DNA of 64,000 bases, taken from assembly GCF_014191985.1 (NCBI RefSeq), contig NZ_JACHXI010000018.1, positions 26,487 to 90,486 of the forward strand. Reading direction: 5' to 3'. Made by a program: the position numbers and the translations under genes. Below the pieces are notes generated by a model that made no database searches, was not told the origin of the DNA, and worked only from the letters and a program-made list of their open reading frames with translations. Below are positions 1-11,825 of this stretch, piece after piece; the first letter of the stretch is position 1; the number at the start of each line of letters is the position of its first letter. The stretch comes from Azomonas macrocytogenes. Its GTDB lineage: Bacteria > Pseudomonadota > Gammaproteobacteria > Pseudomonadales > Pseudomonadaceae.

Positions 1-567
1 GTGCAGCTACCCGTCCCTGCTCCAACCCATGGGAAGACACCTCCATCGCTACGGCACGCGCACCGGCCTGCTTCATACGGGCCAGGCTTTCCTGGACGCC
101 GATGGCATCCGGCGTGGTATAGATACCCTGCTCCAGCTCGCCATGGAAACCAGTGCCCAAGGTACCGATGATGCCGCAACGCTCCCCCAGAAGATCGAGC
201 CCCTGAGCGATCAGGTGGCTGACACTGGTTTTGCCATTGGTACCGGTAACGCCGATCAGGCGCAGACTTCGGCAGGGTTCGCCATAGAAACGTCCAGCCA
301 GTGCCGATAATTGGCGAGCAAGCCCTTTGACTGGCACCAGCAGAGCACCCGGAATATCCAGCTGCTGCGCACTGCCATCCGCCTCATAAGCGACAGCAAC
401 GGCACCACGGGCAATGGCATCGGCAATATGCTGGCGGCCATCGTGGACTGCTCCCGGAACGGCGAGAAACAGATCGCCCGGCCGAACCTTTCGGCTATCC
501 AGCGTTAGAGCCCGAATCAGTATCGAGCCTTCCGTCTGCGGCAACAGATGATTCAAGAGCATCGCCA

Positions 568-568
<1 letters not shown>
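1..568 (-). CDS. murE: UDP-N-acetylmuramoyl-tripeptide synthetase MurE, N-terminal part (runs off the left edge)
   Basis: MurE adds the third stem-peptide residue (meso-diaminopimelate in Gram-negatives) to UDP-MurNAc-L-Ala-D-Glu in the cytoplasm. About 189 codons are present. They include the N-terminal uridine-binding domain (LTLDSRKVRPGDLF near residues 21-34), the ATP-binding loop GVTGTNGKTS near 108, and the conserved TTPD and MEVSSHG segments. The ATG at 568-566 shares one base with the ftsI stop (TGATG), which fixes the start and indicates translational coupling. The gene continues the mraZ-rsmH-ftsL-ftsI operon. The C-terminal ligase domain lies outside the window. Confidence 0.96.
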
Positions 569-2578
<2,010 letters not shown>

Positions 2579-2582
<4 letters not shown>

Positions 2583-3526
2583 CGGAGTTTCTCCGCAACG
2601 CGCATGATGGCACTTCGCGACCTGAAGTTGCTCGCCACCTCTGCCGGTGAAGCGTACTGAGGCTTGCCGATCACTCGCAGACGTGGCTCGAAAATACTCG
2701 ACCTCACCGGCAGGTCGCGCGGCAGATGATCGGCTTCGCCTTTGGCGAGTCGACGCATGAAATGCTTGACGATGCGATCTTCCAAGGAATGAAAGCTGAT
2801 CGTCACCAAGCGCCCGCCGACGCCAAGTGCATCGAACGCCGCTTCGAGGCCATTCTCCAGATCGACCAGCTCGTTATTGATATGAATGCGTAATCCCTGG
2901 AAGGCACGGGTTGCCGGGTGCCTGCCCTTTTCCCAAGCGGGATTGGCCACGCTCAACACCTCGGCCAGATCGCAGGTCCGCTCGAAAGGCCGCTCGGCCC
3001 TGCGTGCGACCACAGCCCGCGCCATTCGCTTGGCGAAACGCTCTTCACCGTATTCCTTGAAGACTCGGGCGATATCCTGCTCGGGCGCCAGAGCCAACCA
3101 CTGGGCAGCGCTCACGCCCTGCTCCGGATTCATGCGCATATCCAGCGGACCATCGTTAAGGAAGCTGAATCCCCGCCCGGCTTCGTCCAATTGTGGCGAC
3201 GAAACGCCAAGATCCAGGAGCACGCCGCAAACCTGGCCAGCCCAACCATTTTCTTCAAGCTCGCTGCCCAGTTCGGAAAAGCTTCGCTGCACGATCGAAA
3301 ACCGGCTGTCGTCGCACGCCAGGGATTTTCCGACCTGAATGGCTTGCGGATCCTTATCGAACCCGAGCAGACGCCCTTCCGAGCCCAGTCGACTCAGCAG
3401 TAAACGGCTATGTCCTCCACGACCGAATGTACCGTCGACATAACGGCCATTCGGTTGAACGGCGAGTGCGCTAATCGCCTCGTCGAGCAACACAGTGACA
3501 TGTTGCAGATTGCTGTTCTGATTCAC
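2579..3526 (-). CDS. rsmH: 16S rRNA m4C1402 methyltransferase RsmH
   Basis: RsmH (MraW) methylates N4 of C1402 in 16S rRNA using S-adenosylmethionine, acting in the cytoplasm on the small subunit. The 315-residue protein has the SAM-binding motif [10 protein letters not shown] near residue 32, the [12 protein letters not shown] motif, and the conserved [13 protein letters not shown] segment. The start is a GTG at 3526 that overlaps the mraZ stop by four bases (GTGA); an N-terminus close to the family pattern (HVTVLLDEA) supports it. The gene is the second of the division cluster. Its reaction pairs with that of RsmI, which makes the 2'-O-methyl group on the same nucleotide and is encoded nearby at 4683-5597. 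Confidence 0.97.
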
Positions 3527-3978
3527 AGGATTAGATCACGCATCTCATCCGGCAGGCCGCCAGGTTGTTTGATGGCCGCAAGATCCGCAGCGGAAATCGC
3601 GTTCCAGTCGTTTTCATTCCACAGTTGGAACTTATTCAGCTGCCCTACAAGAACGACGCGCTTGTCCAGGCTTGCGTAATCACGCAAACGCGGCGGTATC
3701 AACACACGACCATTGGCATCCAACTCCAGGTCTACGGCATTACCAATCAGCAATCTTTGCAGTCGCCGCGCTTCCTCGCGCAATGAAGGCAATTCGCGCA
3801 GCTTGGCTTCAATCAGCTCCCATTCAGGCAAGGGGTATATACAAAGGCAACGATCAATCGCGTCGATCGTAACGATCAACTGACCGGCACAACGCGAAAC
3901 CAACTCATCGCGATACCGGCTGGGCATCGCAAGCCGCCCTTTGGTATCGAGATTGATCGAATTGGCGCCACGAAACAC
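3523..3978 (-). CDS. mraZ: Transcriptional regulator MraZ
   Basis: MraZ is a DNA-binding protein that controls its own division and cell-wall cluster. The 151-residue protein contains two tandem SpoVT/AbrB-like units, each with the family DxxGR signature: DTKGRLAMP near residue 11 and [10 protein letters not shown] near 88. The start is GTG at 3978, in line with the family N-terminus MFRGAN. Upstream lie three GTGG direct repeats at exact 10-bp spacing (4015-4039), the arrangement MraZ is known to bind, so autoregulation is likely. The gene heads the operon that runs on through murE. Confidence 0.96.
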   Translation of the reverse strand: MFRGANSINLDTKGRLAMPSRYRDELVSRCAGQLIVTIDAIDRCLCIYPLPEWELIEAKLRELPSLREEARRLQRLLIGNAVDLELDANGRVLIPPRLRDYASLDKRVVLVGQLNKFQLWNENDWNAISAADLAAIKQPGGLPDEMRDLIL

Positions 3979-4014
3979 GTTCGCGATTCCCCTTGGCTAT
4001 CCATGCCGATGAAA

Positions 4015-4045
4015 TCCACTTATTCCCACTTTCTACCACTTCCAC
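4015..4045 (-). promoter_or_regulatory. MraZ operator: direct GTGGN repeats
   Basis: Read on the minus strand, GTGGT (4039-4035), GTGGG (4029-4025) and GTGGA (4019-4015) are separated by 5 bases each, giving a strict 10-bp period. A further GTGGA at 4045-4041 is 6 bp off that phase. Known MraZ boxes are TGGGN repeats with 5-bp spacers in front of mraZ. The repeats lie at or just after the expected transcription start. Confidence 0.8.
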
Positions 4046-4047
4046 AC

Positions 4048-4076
4048 ACTATAGAAATGCCTTCCCCCACCGTCAA
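4048..4076 (-). promoter_or_regulatory. Sigma-70 promoter of the mraZ division cluster
   Basis: On the minus strand TTGACG (4076-4071) and TATAGT (4053-4048) are 17 bp apart, a near-consensus pair. It is placed directly upstream of the MraZ repeats and about 70 bp ahead of the mraZ GTG. I saw no better promoter pair in this gap. The rest of the gap up to the rnpB 3' end (about 4077-4252) holds no gene I can support. Confidence 0.75.
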
Positions 4077-4252
4077 GGCAACGAATCGAGACGGGTTCTC
4101 AAAAGAGAGAGGTTTAATGACGCAGGGCGGAACAGACCGCAAATGCCCTTGAATCCTGCGTTTGCGAGAAAAGGAACACCCTGCCCACCAAGGGCAGACA
4201 TGGCAGCATTTAAAGAAGGATTCGAACTAAAAACAGATATGAGGAAAAAGAA

Positions 4253-4608
4253 GAGAGTCGGTCTGTAAGCCGGGTTCTGTCGAGGACAGCCATTCCTCTA
4301 CGACGGCCATCGCTGACCGCCTCTAGCAACCTACCCGGATCCAGCGCGGGCCACGCCGATGGATCCCTATTTGGTCTTGCTCCAAGTGGGGTTTACCTAG
4401 CCACGAACTGTTGCCAGCCGTGCGGTGCGCTCTTACCGCACCTTTTCACCCTTACCGGCGCCGAAGCGCTTAGGCGGTTATTTTCTGTGGCACTTTCCGT
4501 AGGCTCACGCCTCCCAGGCGTTACCTGGCACTTTGCCCTATGGAGCCCGGACTTTCCTCCCTCCCTTTGCGCAATGCGAAAAAGGACAGCGACTGCCCAA
4601 CCGACTCT
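4253..4608 (-). ncRNA. rnpB: RNase P catalytic RNA (type A)
   Basis: This is the ribozyme that removes 5' leaders from precursor tRNAs, together with the protein RnpA. On the minus strand the RNA starts AGAGTCGGTTGGGCAGTCGC and ends CAGACCGACTCTC, so the two ends pair to form helix P1. The conserved core is present: GGAGGAAAGTCCGGGCTCC near the 5' side, the GGTAAACCCC loop region, and GGCTTACAGACCGACT at the 3' side. The length of about 356 nt fits Pseudomonas RNase P RNA. A T-rich stretch follows the 3' end. Boundaries may be off by a few bases. Confidence 0.97.
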
Positions 4609-4617
4609 CCGGGCGCA

Positions 4618-4646
4618 AGGATAGGGCGGTAAACTGCAAACTGCAA
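4618..4646 (-). promoter_or_regulatory. Likely promoter of rnpB with TTTGCAG repeats
   Basis: On the minus strand TTGCAG (4646-4641) and TATCCT (4623-4618) are 17 bp apart and about 10 bp ahead of the mature RNase P RNA 5' end, as expected for this gene. The -35 element lies in a short tandem repeat of TTTGCAG. Confidence 0.6.
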
Positions 4647-4682
4647 ACTGTAGTGCTTGTAGTGGAACAGCCTCCCGCCTAC

Positions 4683-5597
4683 TCAAGCGCCCTCTTCGCT
4701 TTTGCCTGCAGCCTGTGGCCTGTCGCTTGCCGCTGCTTTTTTCTCCAAAGCCACGTGATACAGCAGGTTCTTCCTGACCCCGGTGATTTCCGCTGCCAAT
4801 GCCACGGCACGCTTGACGGGCAACTCAGACAGCAATAAATCCAGCACCTTGAGCGTGCGGGCATCGAGCGCATCTTCATCTTCTGGCGCCTGCCACCCAG
4901 ATACCAATAGGACGCATTCGCCACGCTGCTGGTTGCGATCAGCCGCGACCCAGGCCCGCAATTCGCCGAGCGGTGCCCCTTTCAAGGTCTCAAAGGTTTT
5001 CGTCAATTCCCGCGCCAGAAGTGCGGGACGTTCATGTCCCCACAGCTTTTCAAGGTCGCTCAGACAATCGAGCAGGCGATGCGGCGCTTCGTAGAAAATC
5101 AGCGTTCGCACTTCCTCCTTGAGCTGCTCCAGACGTGTCTGGCGAGCGACAGCCTTGGCTGGCAGGAAGCCTTCGAAAACAAACCGGTCGCAAGGCAGTC
5201 CGGCCGCCGACAGGGCAGCAACCAAGGCACAAGCTCCAGGCACCGGGACTACCGTTATACCTGCCGTCCGAACATGCCGGACCAGATTGAAGCCCGGATC
5301 GGAAATCAACGGAGTTCCTGCATCGGAAATCAATGCCACATCATCGCCAGCCTGCAAGCGCGCCAGGAATCGGGCACTTTCGTCTCGTTCGTTATGGTCA
5401 TGGCAGGCCGTCAGTGGCGTAGTTATGCCGAAATGCTGCAGCAACCTGATCGAATGGCGGGTGTCTTCGGCGGCGATCAGTGCTACATCCCGCAGAATGC
5501 GTAGAGCCCGCGCACTGATATCTTCGAGGTTGCCTATCGGCGTAGCCACCACATATAGCGTGCCAGCCTCTGTGTCCGTGCAATCCGAAGAAGTCAC
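4683..5597 (-). CDS. rsmI: 16S rRNA 2'-O-methyltransferase RsmI
   Basis: RsmI methylates the ribose 2'-OH of C1402 in 16S rRNA. It belongs to the tetrapyrrole-methylase-like SAM enzyme family. Visible motifs are LYVVATPIGNLEDIS near the N-terminus, AEDTR, the SDAGTPLISDPG loop, and the conserved PHRL segment. I chose GTG at 5597 (304 residues) because the family starts just before LYVVATP and AGG lies a suitable distance upstream. The frame is open to 5645, so a 320-residue form beginning at an ATG there cannot be excluded. The gene is divergent from lpoA, as in many gamma-proteobacteria. Confidence 0.93.
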   Translation of the reverse strand: MTSSDCTDTEAGTLYVVATPIGNLEDISARALRILRDVALIAAEDTRHSIRLLQHFGITTPLTACHDHNERDESARFLARLQAGDDVALISDAGTPLISDPGFNLVRHVRTAGITVVPVPGACALVAALSAAGLPCDRFVFEGFLPAKAVARQTRLEQLKEEVRTLIFYEAPHRLLDCLSDLEKLWGHERPALLARELTKTFETLKGAPLGELRAWVAADRNQQRGECVLLVSGWQAPEDEDALDARTLKVLDLLLSELPVKRAVALAAEITGVRKNLLYHVALEKKAAASDRPQAAGKSEEGA

Positions 5598-5715
5598 AGT
5601 GCTTATACCTCGGTTATAAAAAGGCGGCATTGTATCTCGTTTCACGTTAGCAACGTCGCAGCCCGTTCATCGCTTGGTTACAATCCGCGTTCACGCGATT
5701 ATCAGGAACAGTCCA

Positions 5716-7542
5716 ATGACGGCCGCCCGCCTGCGCCAGCTTTTCCCCATTTGTCTTGCCATATTTCTCTCAGCTTGCAGCAGCACTCCCTCATCCCCTC
5801 TCGGAGAACTGCCCCGCACTCCCCAAGCCACGACACAACAGCTCTTGCAGCAAGCGGACGCCAGCGACCCCGAAGAAGCTCGACTATTACGCCTTTCCGC
5901 TGCGGATCAGAGCTTCCGCCAAGGCGATCAGGCACAAGCCAGGCGAATCATGGAACAGGTACCGCTGGACGCCCTGAAGCCTGCCCAGCAGATCTTTGCC
6001 AGCACCCTCCTTGCAGAACTGGCAATGGCCGATAACCGACCCGATCAGGCACTGGCGGCTATTCAGCACCCCAGCTTCCAGTGGCTCGCCGAAATGCCTC
6101 CCGCGCAGCAAATTCGCAGCCACCTGATCCGAGCCCGGACATTCGAAGCCAACAAGCAAGCCATGACAGCGATCCGGGAGCGAGTTTTCCTCGCACCGCT
6201 TCTGAACGCGCAACCGACCCAGGCCAAAGAAAACCACGAAGCTATCTGGTCGCAAGTATCGATCCTGCCAATCGAGAACCTGCAACCGACCGGCGAAACG
6301 GATCTCGATGGCTGGCTCAGCCTGGCTGCCGGTATCAGGCAAGCAGGGACCCTGAGCCTGCAACAAACAGCCATCGGCAACTGGCAAAAGCAGAATCCAA
6401 AGCATCCGGCGGCCAGGCAATTACCCGAGCCACTGGTGAAACTGCTGGCATTGACCGAGCGGCCAGTCGATCGCGTTGCCTTGCTGCTTCCCACACAAGG
6501 GCAATTGGCCAATGTTGCCCAGGCCATTCGCAATGGCTTCCTGACTGCCCATCTGCAGGCACAGCAGACTGGCCAGGCGCTCCCTTATATAAAACTGTAT
6601 GACAGCAGCCGTATTACATCGCTGGATGCGTTCTATCAACAAGCCCAGGCTGACGGCATGCAACTGGTCATCGGGCCACTCGAGAAAGATCTGGTCCGCC
6701 AGTTGGGCAATCGCCAACAACTACCCATCACTACCCTGGCGTTGAACTACGGCGATATTGGACAGCGACTACCTCCCCAATTGTTTCAGTTCGGCCTGGC
6801 CGCCGAAGACGAAGCCCGCGAAGTCGCTCGCCAGGCCTGGGTCGATGGCCACCGCAATGCGATTGCCCTGGTTCCGGCGGGAGATTGGGGTAATCGGGTC
6901 CTGGCCGCCTTCCGCCAGAGTTGGCAGGATGCCGGCGGTACAGTCGTAGCCGCCGAACCACTGGCCCAACCAGTTGCACTGGCCCAGCAGATAGCCAACC
7001 TGCTCAAACTGCATGCAAGTGCGGCTCGCGACCAACAAGCAGAGGGTACGACAGGCCAAGCCATAGCTTCGCAACCCGCACGCAGGCAGGGTGCCGACTT
7101 TCTCTTTCTGACCGCAACACCGCAACAAGCCCAACAGGTCAACCCAACCCTGGCCTATCAGAACGCCGGCGACATACCGGTCTATGCCACCTCGCATGTA
7201 TACGCTGCCAACAATAATCCCAGTCAATTCCAGGATCTCGAAGGTATCCGCTTTACCGAAACTCCCTGGCTGTTGAACACCCAACAACCTTTGCGGCAAC
7301 AGGCGGAAAGGCAGTGGCCACAGGCCGGCGGCAGTCTCGGACGCCTGTACGCCATGGGCGCCGACGCCTATCTGCTCGCACCGCTCCTGAATCAACTTGC
7401 AGTATTGCCTTCTACCCAGCTCGACGGACTTTCCGGCAGGCTTAGTCTAGGCCCGCAACAACGGATCGTCCGCACCTTGTCTTGGGCAGAGTTCCGTAAT
7501 GGCACAGTCGTGCCGCTGGCGACAACCGGCAATAGTCAATGA
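5716..7542 (+). CDS. lpoA: Outer-membrane lipoprotein activator of PBP1A, LpoA
   Basis: LpoA is an outer-membrane lipoprotein that reaches through the periplasm to stimulate the transpeptidase activity of the bifunctional synthase PBP1A. The 608-residue protein starts with a signal peptide ending in the lipobox LSAC (Cys21). An N-terminal TPR-like helical domain follows, and then a periplasmic-binding-protein-like domain from about residue 255 (RVALLLPTQGQLANVA). The ATG at 5716 follows AGGAAC and puts the lipobox in place; in-frame codons upstream to 5674 would spoil the signal peptide. It heads an operon: yraN overlaps its stop by four bases. Confidence 0.94.
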   Translation: MTAARLRQLFPICLAIFLSACSSTPSSPLGELPRTPQATTQQLLQQADASDPEEARLLRLSAADQSFRQGDQAQARRIMEQVPLDALKPAQQIFASTLLAELAMADNRPDQALAAIQHPSFQWLAEMPPAQQIRSHLIRARTFEANKQAMTAIRERVFLAPLLNAQPTQAKENHEAIWSQVSILPIENLQPTGETDLDGWLSLAAGIRQAGTLSLQQTAIGNWQKQNPKHPAARQLPEPLVKLLALTERPVDRVALLLPTQGQLANVAQAIRNGFLTAHLQAQQTGQALPYIKLYDSSRITSLDAFYQQAQADGMQLVIGPLEKDLVRQLGNRQQLPITTLALNYGDIGQRLPPQLFQFGLAAEDEAREVARQAWVDGHRNAIALVPAGDWGNRVLAAFRQSWQDAGGTVVAAEPLAQPVALAQQIANLLKLHASAARDQQAEGTTGQAIASQPARRQGADFLFLTATPQQAQQVNPTLAYQNAGDIPVYATSHVYAANNNPSQFQDLEGIRFTETPWLLNTQQPLRQQAERQWPQAGGSLGRLYAMGADAYLLAPLLNQLAVLPSTQLDGLSGRLSLGPQQRIVRTLSWAEFRNGTVVPLATTGNSQ

Positions 7543-7904
7543 CCGACGACACCCGGAGCCGCGGACGCGCAGCTGAAGCGTTCGCACTCGCCCATCTCAG
7601 TCGGCACGGTTTGCGGCTACTGGCACAAAACTGGTCCTGTCGCCTGGGCGAACTCGATCTGGTCATGCTCGACGGCGATACAGTAGTATTTGTCGAGGTT
7701 CGCTACAGAAGCCACCAGGCCTGGGGTGGCGCACTGGAAAGCGTGAATGCGCGCAAACAGCAAAAACTGATCCGCGCAGCTCAGTTGTTTCTACAGAAAG
7801 AACGCCGCTGGGCCGAACATCCTTGCCGATTCGATGTCGTTGCTCTCGACTCCAGCAGCCCTCGCCCGGAGCCGAGCTGGATTCGCAACGCCTTCGACGG
7901 CTGA
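7539..7904 (+). CDS. yraN: UPF0102 family protein YraN (putative nuclease fold)
   Basis: This 121-residue protein belongs to the widespread UPF0102 family, which has an endonuclease-like fold but no firmly established role. The diagnostic core is present: GELDLV near residue 37, the FVEVRYR strand near 51-57, and the later NARKQQKLIRAA helix. These carry the Asp, Glu and Lys-type residues of a PD-(D/E)XK-like active site. The ATG overlaps the lpoA stop (ATGA), so the two are probably translationally coupled. The lpoA-yraN-gmhA/diaA-dolP order is the same as in enteric bacteria. Confidence 0.93.
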   Translation: MTDDTRSRGRAAEAFALAHLSRHGLRLLAQNWSCRLGELDLVMLDGDTVVFVEVRYRSHQAWGGALESVNARKQQKLIRAAQLFLQKERRWAEHPCRFDVVALDSSSPRPEPSWIRNAFDG

Positions 7905-7956
7905 GGATCGATTGCGCAAAGTGGATCATCGTCCGGCAAGCCCCGGCCGATCATGA

Positions 7957-9143
<1,187 letters not shown>

Positions 9144-9174
9144 GCGATCACCAAGCCTTCACTGGAAAGGCGTA

Positions 9175-9215
9175 GGAGGCTGAGGGCAAGACAAGCAGCA
9201 GCCCGTTCAGCCTCC
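9175..9215. terminator. Hairpin after dolP, possible transcription end
   Basis: GGAGGCTGA (9175-9183) pairs perfectly with TCAGCCTCC (9207-9215), and an inner GGGC/GCCC pair extends the stem. No T run follows on either strand, so it is not a textbook intrinsic terminator. It lies between two convergent operons. Confidence 0.4.
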
Positions 9216-9263
9216 AGTGCACTTGGCATAATCAACAGCACCGCTGACGATTCAGGACACTGC

Positions 9264-9289
9264 AAAAAAGCGCACCAAGCAAGATGCAC
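9264..9289 (-). terminator. Intrinsic terminator of the petABC-sspB operon
   Basis: On the minus strand GTGCATC, loop TTGCTT, GGTGCGC forms a 7-bp stem with G-U pairs, directly followed by TTTTTT. It sits just downstream of the sspB stop codon. Confidence 0.7.
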
Positions 9290-9306
9290 TTCGTCAAGGC
9301 TGCCCC

Positions 9307-9708
9307 CTACTTCACCACCTTCAAGCTCGGACGACCAGTGGGCCGGGAACCGGCAACATCCGAAGGAGCACTATCGTCAGGCCCATCACCTTCCGGCTCA
9401 GGCTCGGTTTCGAACACCATGCCTTGCCCGTTTTCCCGAGCATAGATGGCCATGACAGCATTGACGGGAATATAGAGCTCATGTGCGACGCCACCAAAGC
9501 GCCCTTCGAAACTCACCGCATCATTATTCATCTGCAGTTGACGAATAGCGTTCGGAGAAACGTTCAGCACAATCTGCCCATCATTCACATATCCGGAGGG
9601 TACCTGCACCTTTGGGTGCTCGGCATCTACCAGGAGATGTGGCGTACATTCATTGTCGACAATCCACTCGTACAAGGCACGAACAAGGTAGGGTCGGCTT
9701 GAAGTCAT
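9307..9708 (-). CDS. sspB: ClpXP specificity factor SspB
   Basis: SspB is an adaptor that delivers ssrA-tagged proteins to the ClpXP protease. The 133-residue protein has the conserved N-terminal domain (SSRPYLVRALYEWI, then NVSPNAI and FEGRFGGVAHELYIP). An acidic, Pro-rich linker follows, and a short C-terminal ClpX-binding tail rich in basic and hydrophobic residues (RPSLKVVK). The ATG at 9708 matches the family start; a GTG one codon upstream is possible. Normally sspA precedes it. Here only an apparent fragment of sspA lies between petC and sspB. Confidence 0.95.
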   Translation of the reverse strand: MTSSRPYLVRALYEWIVDNECTPHLLVDAEHPKVQVPSGYVNDGQIVLNVSPNAIRQLQMNNDAVSFEGRFGGVAHELYIPVNAVMAIYARENGQGMVFETEPEPEGDGPDDSAPSDVAGSRPTGRPSLKVVK

Positions 9709-9720
9709 CACAACGGCCTC

Positions 9721-9888
9721 TTAGCGAATCTGTCGCTCGATATCGGAAAACCAGCCTTTCAGGCCTGGCACTTGTCGCGCCATGACCGATTCCTGCAGCA
9801 TCCGATATCCAGTTGCAGGACAGGCAATTGTCGCCAGTCTACCAAGACCTGCGCCCTGAACCAAAAACACGCTAAAAACCAGACCATA
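9721..9888 (-). pseudogene. sspA: Probable 3' remnant of sspA (stringent starvation protein A)
   Basis: Between the petC stop and sspB, where a complete sspA of roughly 200 codons would be expected, only about 55 open codons remain on the minus strand. They have no convincing start. The last part, LGRLATIACPATGYRMLQE, then a stretch ending WFSDIERQIR, resembles the C-terminal end of SspA as I remember it from P. aeruginosa (a LWRLP element, a hydrophobic helix, and an ending like SSVEREMR). The TAA at 9723-9721 lies 9 bp before the possible sspB GTG, the spacing expected of sspA-sspB. The N-terminal glutathione-transferase-like domain is absent. The alternative is a small unrelated ORF. Confidence 0.45.
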
Positions 9889-10614
9889 TCAGCGGATATC
9901 CCGCCAATATTCTCTTTTGAGCAAATAGGCAAAAACGAAAAACACCAAAAGAAACAGCAGTACGTAAGTGCCGATACGCCGGCTCTCCAACCTGGACGGA
10001 TCGGCGGAATAAGCTAGGAACGTCACCAAGTTCCTGACCATTTCATCATAGTCGCTCTGACTCAGCCTGCCGGTACCCGGTATGACAGCCAGGCGCTCGC
10101 AAGCCCCGTCATTCCCGGCAGGCGCACAGGTAAGTACCTGGCGTCCCTGCAGAGGAGCAAGCACATGCGGCATTCCCACATTCGGAAAAACCGTATTGTT
10201 CACACCATACGGGCGGGTGGAATCCTCGTAGAAACCCCGCAGATAGGTATAGAGCCAATCGCTCCCGCGCACCCTCGCGACCAGGGTCAGATCCGGCGCT
10301 CCGGACCCGAACCAGGCCTTGGCATCCGCAGACTGCATGCTGGACTCCATGTGATCGCCAACCCTCGCGCCAGTGAATACCACACTCTTCAGCAAGATCG
10401 CCTCGGGAATACCAAGATCAGCAGCCACTCGTTCGTAACGTTGATAACGGGCACCGTGACAACCCATGCAGTAATTGACAAAGGTACGCAAGCCATCCTG
10501 CATCGCCGCCTTGTCCTGCAGATCCAGCGCAACCCTGTCGAGCGACAGAGTGCCATCAGCCAGAGACAGGGCAGGCAGAAGCACGACGATCAGCATGATG
10601 AAAAACCGTTTCAT
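9889..10614 (-). CDS. petC: Cytochrome c1 subunit of the bc1 complex
   Basis: Cytochrome c1 passes electrons from the Rieske protein to soluble cytochrome c in complex III at the inner membrane. The 241-residue protein has a Sec signal peptide (about 1-20), the haem c site CMGCH at 49-53, and a Met axial-ligand region (NVGMPHVL). A C-terminal membrane anchor (YVLLFLLVFFVFAYLL) and a basic tail follow. The ATG at 10614 overlaps the petB stop by four bases; the open frame continues upstream inside petB but without a signal peptide. It is the last cytochrome gene before sspB. Confidence 0.96.
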   Translation of the reverse strand: MKRFFIMLIVVLLPALSLADGTLSLDRVALDLQDKAAMQDGLRTFVNYCMGCHGARYQRYERVAADLGIPEAILLKSVVFTGARVGDHMESSMQSADAKAWFGSGAPDLTLVARVRGSDWLYTYLRGFYEDSTRPYGVNNTVFPNVGMPHVLAPLQGRQVLTCAPAGNDGACERLAVIPGTGRLSQSDYDEMVRNLVTFLAYSADPSRLESRRIGTYVLLFLLVFFVFAYLLKREYWRDIR

Positions 10615-11825
10615 CGGCTGCCTACTCTCTGGGGCACTGCCCGCGTGCGCTCCATCCGGGTATAGAACGGCATCAGAATGAAAAAAGCGAAATAGGCCAC
10701 CGTACAGATTCGCGATAGCAGAATCCGCTCGGGCGTAGGAGACAACACGCCAAGCACCCCAAGCGAGATAAAGGAAAGGCAGAACACCAGCAAGGCAACC
10801 CTGCTGCCCCACCCCTTGTAATGCATGGACTTGACCGGGCTGCGGTCCAACCAGGGCAGAATAAACAGCACGGCAATCGAAGCCCCCATGGCCATGACCC
10901 CCAGCAACTTATCCGGCACTGCACGCAAAATTGCGTAGAACGGCGTGAAATACCAGGCAGGCGTAATGTGTTCGGGAGTCTTCAGCGGATTCGCCACTTC
11001 GAAATTCGACCTTTCCAGAAAATAGCCTCCCATCTCTGGAAAAAAGAACACGACGGTGCAGAAAATGAATAGAAAAACCACCACACCGACGATGTCCTTC
11101 ACCGTGTAGTAAGGGTGAAACGGAATCCCGTCTAATGGCCGACCAGATTCATCCCTGGCCTTTTTAATATCCACACCCAGCGGATTATTCGCCCCCACCT
11201 CATGCAAAGCCACCACATGCAAGGCGACCAACCCTACAAGAATCAGAGGCAGGGCAATTACATGCAGGGCGAAAAAACGGTTCAAGGTAATTCCCGAAAC
11301 CAGATAGTCGCCACGAATCCACTGGGCGAGATCATCACCGATAAAAGGAATCGCACTGAACAACGAAATAATGACCTGGGCGCCCCAGTAAGACATCTGC
11401 CCCCAGGGCAAGAGGTAACCCATGAATGCCTCGGCCATCACCACGAGATAGATCAGCATTCCGAAGATCCATACCAGCTCGCGCGGTTTCTGATAGGAAC
11501 CGTAGAGCAAGCCACGAAACATATGCAGATATAGAACGATAAAGAATGCTGATGCGCCGGTTGAATGCAGATAGCGAATCAACCAGCCGAACTCCACATC
11601 GCGCATGATGTACTCGACGGAAGCAAAGGCCCCTTCGGCAGAAGGCTCGAAACTCATAGCCAGCCAGATACCGGTAACGATCTGGTTGAGCAGAATCAGT
11701 AGGGCCAGCGAACCGAAGAAATACAAGACATTGAAGTTCTTGGGAACGTAATACCTGCCAAGATGGTTTTCCCATAGATGGGTTGCAGGAAACCGTGCAT
11801 CGATCCAATCCATAAGCTTGCTCAT
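10611..11825 (-). CDS. petB: Cytochrome b subunit of the bc1 complex
   Basis: Cytochrome b holds haems bL and bH and forms the quinol-oxidising and quinone-reducing sites of complex III. The 404-residue multi-span membrane protein contains the paired haem-ligand His residues (RYLHSTGASAFF and LYLHMFRGL in helix B; RFFALHVIALP and VALHVVALHEVG in helix D). It also has the Qo-site PDW-like region (KTPEHITPAWYFTPFYAILRA). The ATG at 11825 shares one base with the petA stop (TGATG); a TTG one codon earlier is less likely. The stop overlaps petC. Confidence 0.97.
   Translation of the reverse strand: MSKLMDWIDARFPATHLWENHLGRYYVPKNFNVLYFFGSLALLILLNQIVTGIWLAMSFEPSAEGAFASVEYIMRDVEFGWLIRYLHSTGASAFFIVLYLHMFRGLLYGSYQKPRELVWIFGMLIYLVVMAEAFMGYLLPWGQMSYWGAQVIISLFSAIPFIGDDLAQWIRGDYLVSGITLNRFFALHVIALPLILVGLVALHVVALHEVGANNPLGVDIKKARDESGRPLDGIPFHPYYTVKDIVGVVVFLFIFCTVVFFFPEMGGYFLERSNFEVANPLKTPEHITPAWYFTPFYAILRAVPDKLLGVMAMGASIAVLFILPWLDRSPVKSMHYKGWGSRVALLVFCLSFISLGVLGVLSPTPERILLSRICTVAYFAFFILMPFYTRMERTRAVPQRVGSR

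Noticed and set aside
4215..4245. GTTCGAATCC on the minus strand, resembling a tRNA T-arm
   Set aside because: The flanking bases do not form a T stem or acceptor stem, and no anticodon arm is nearby. I found no tRNA in the window.
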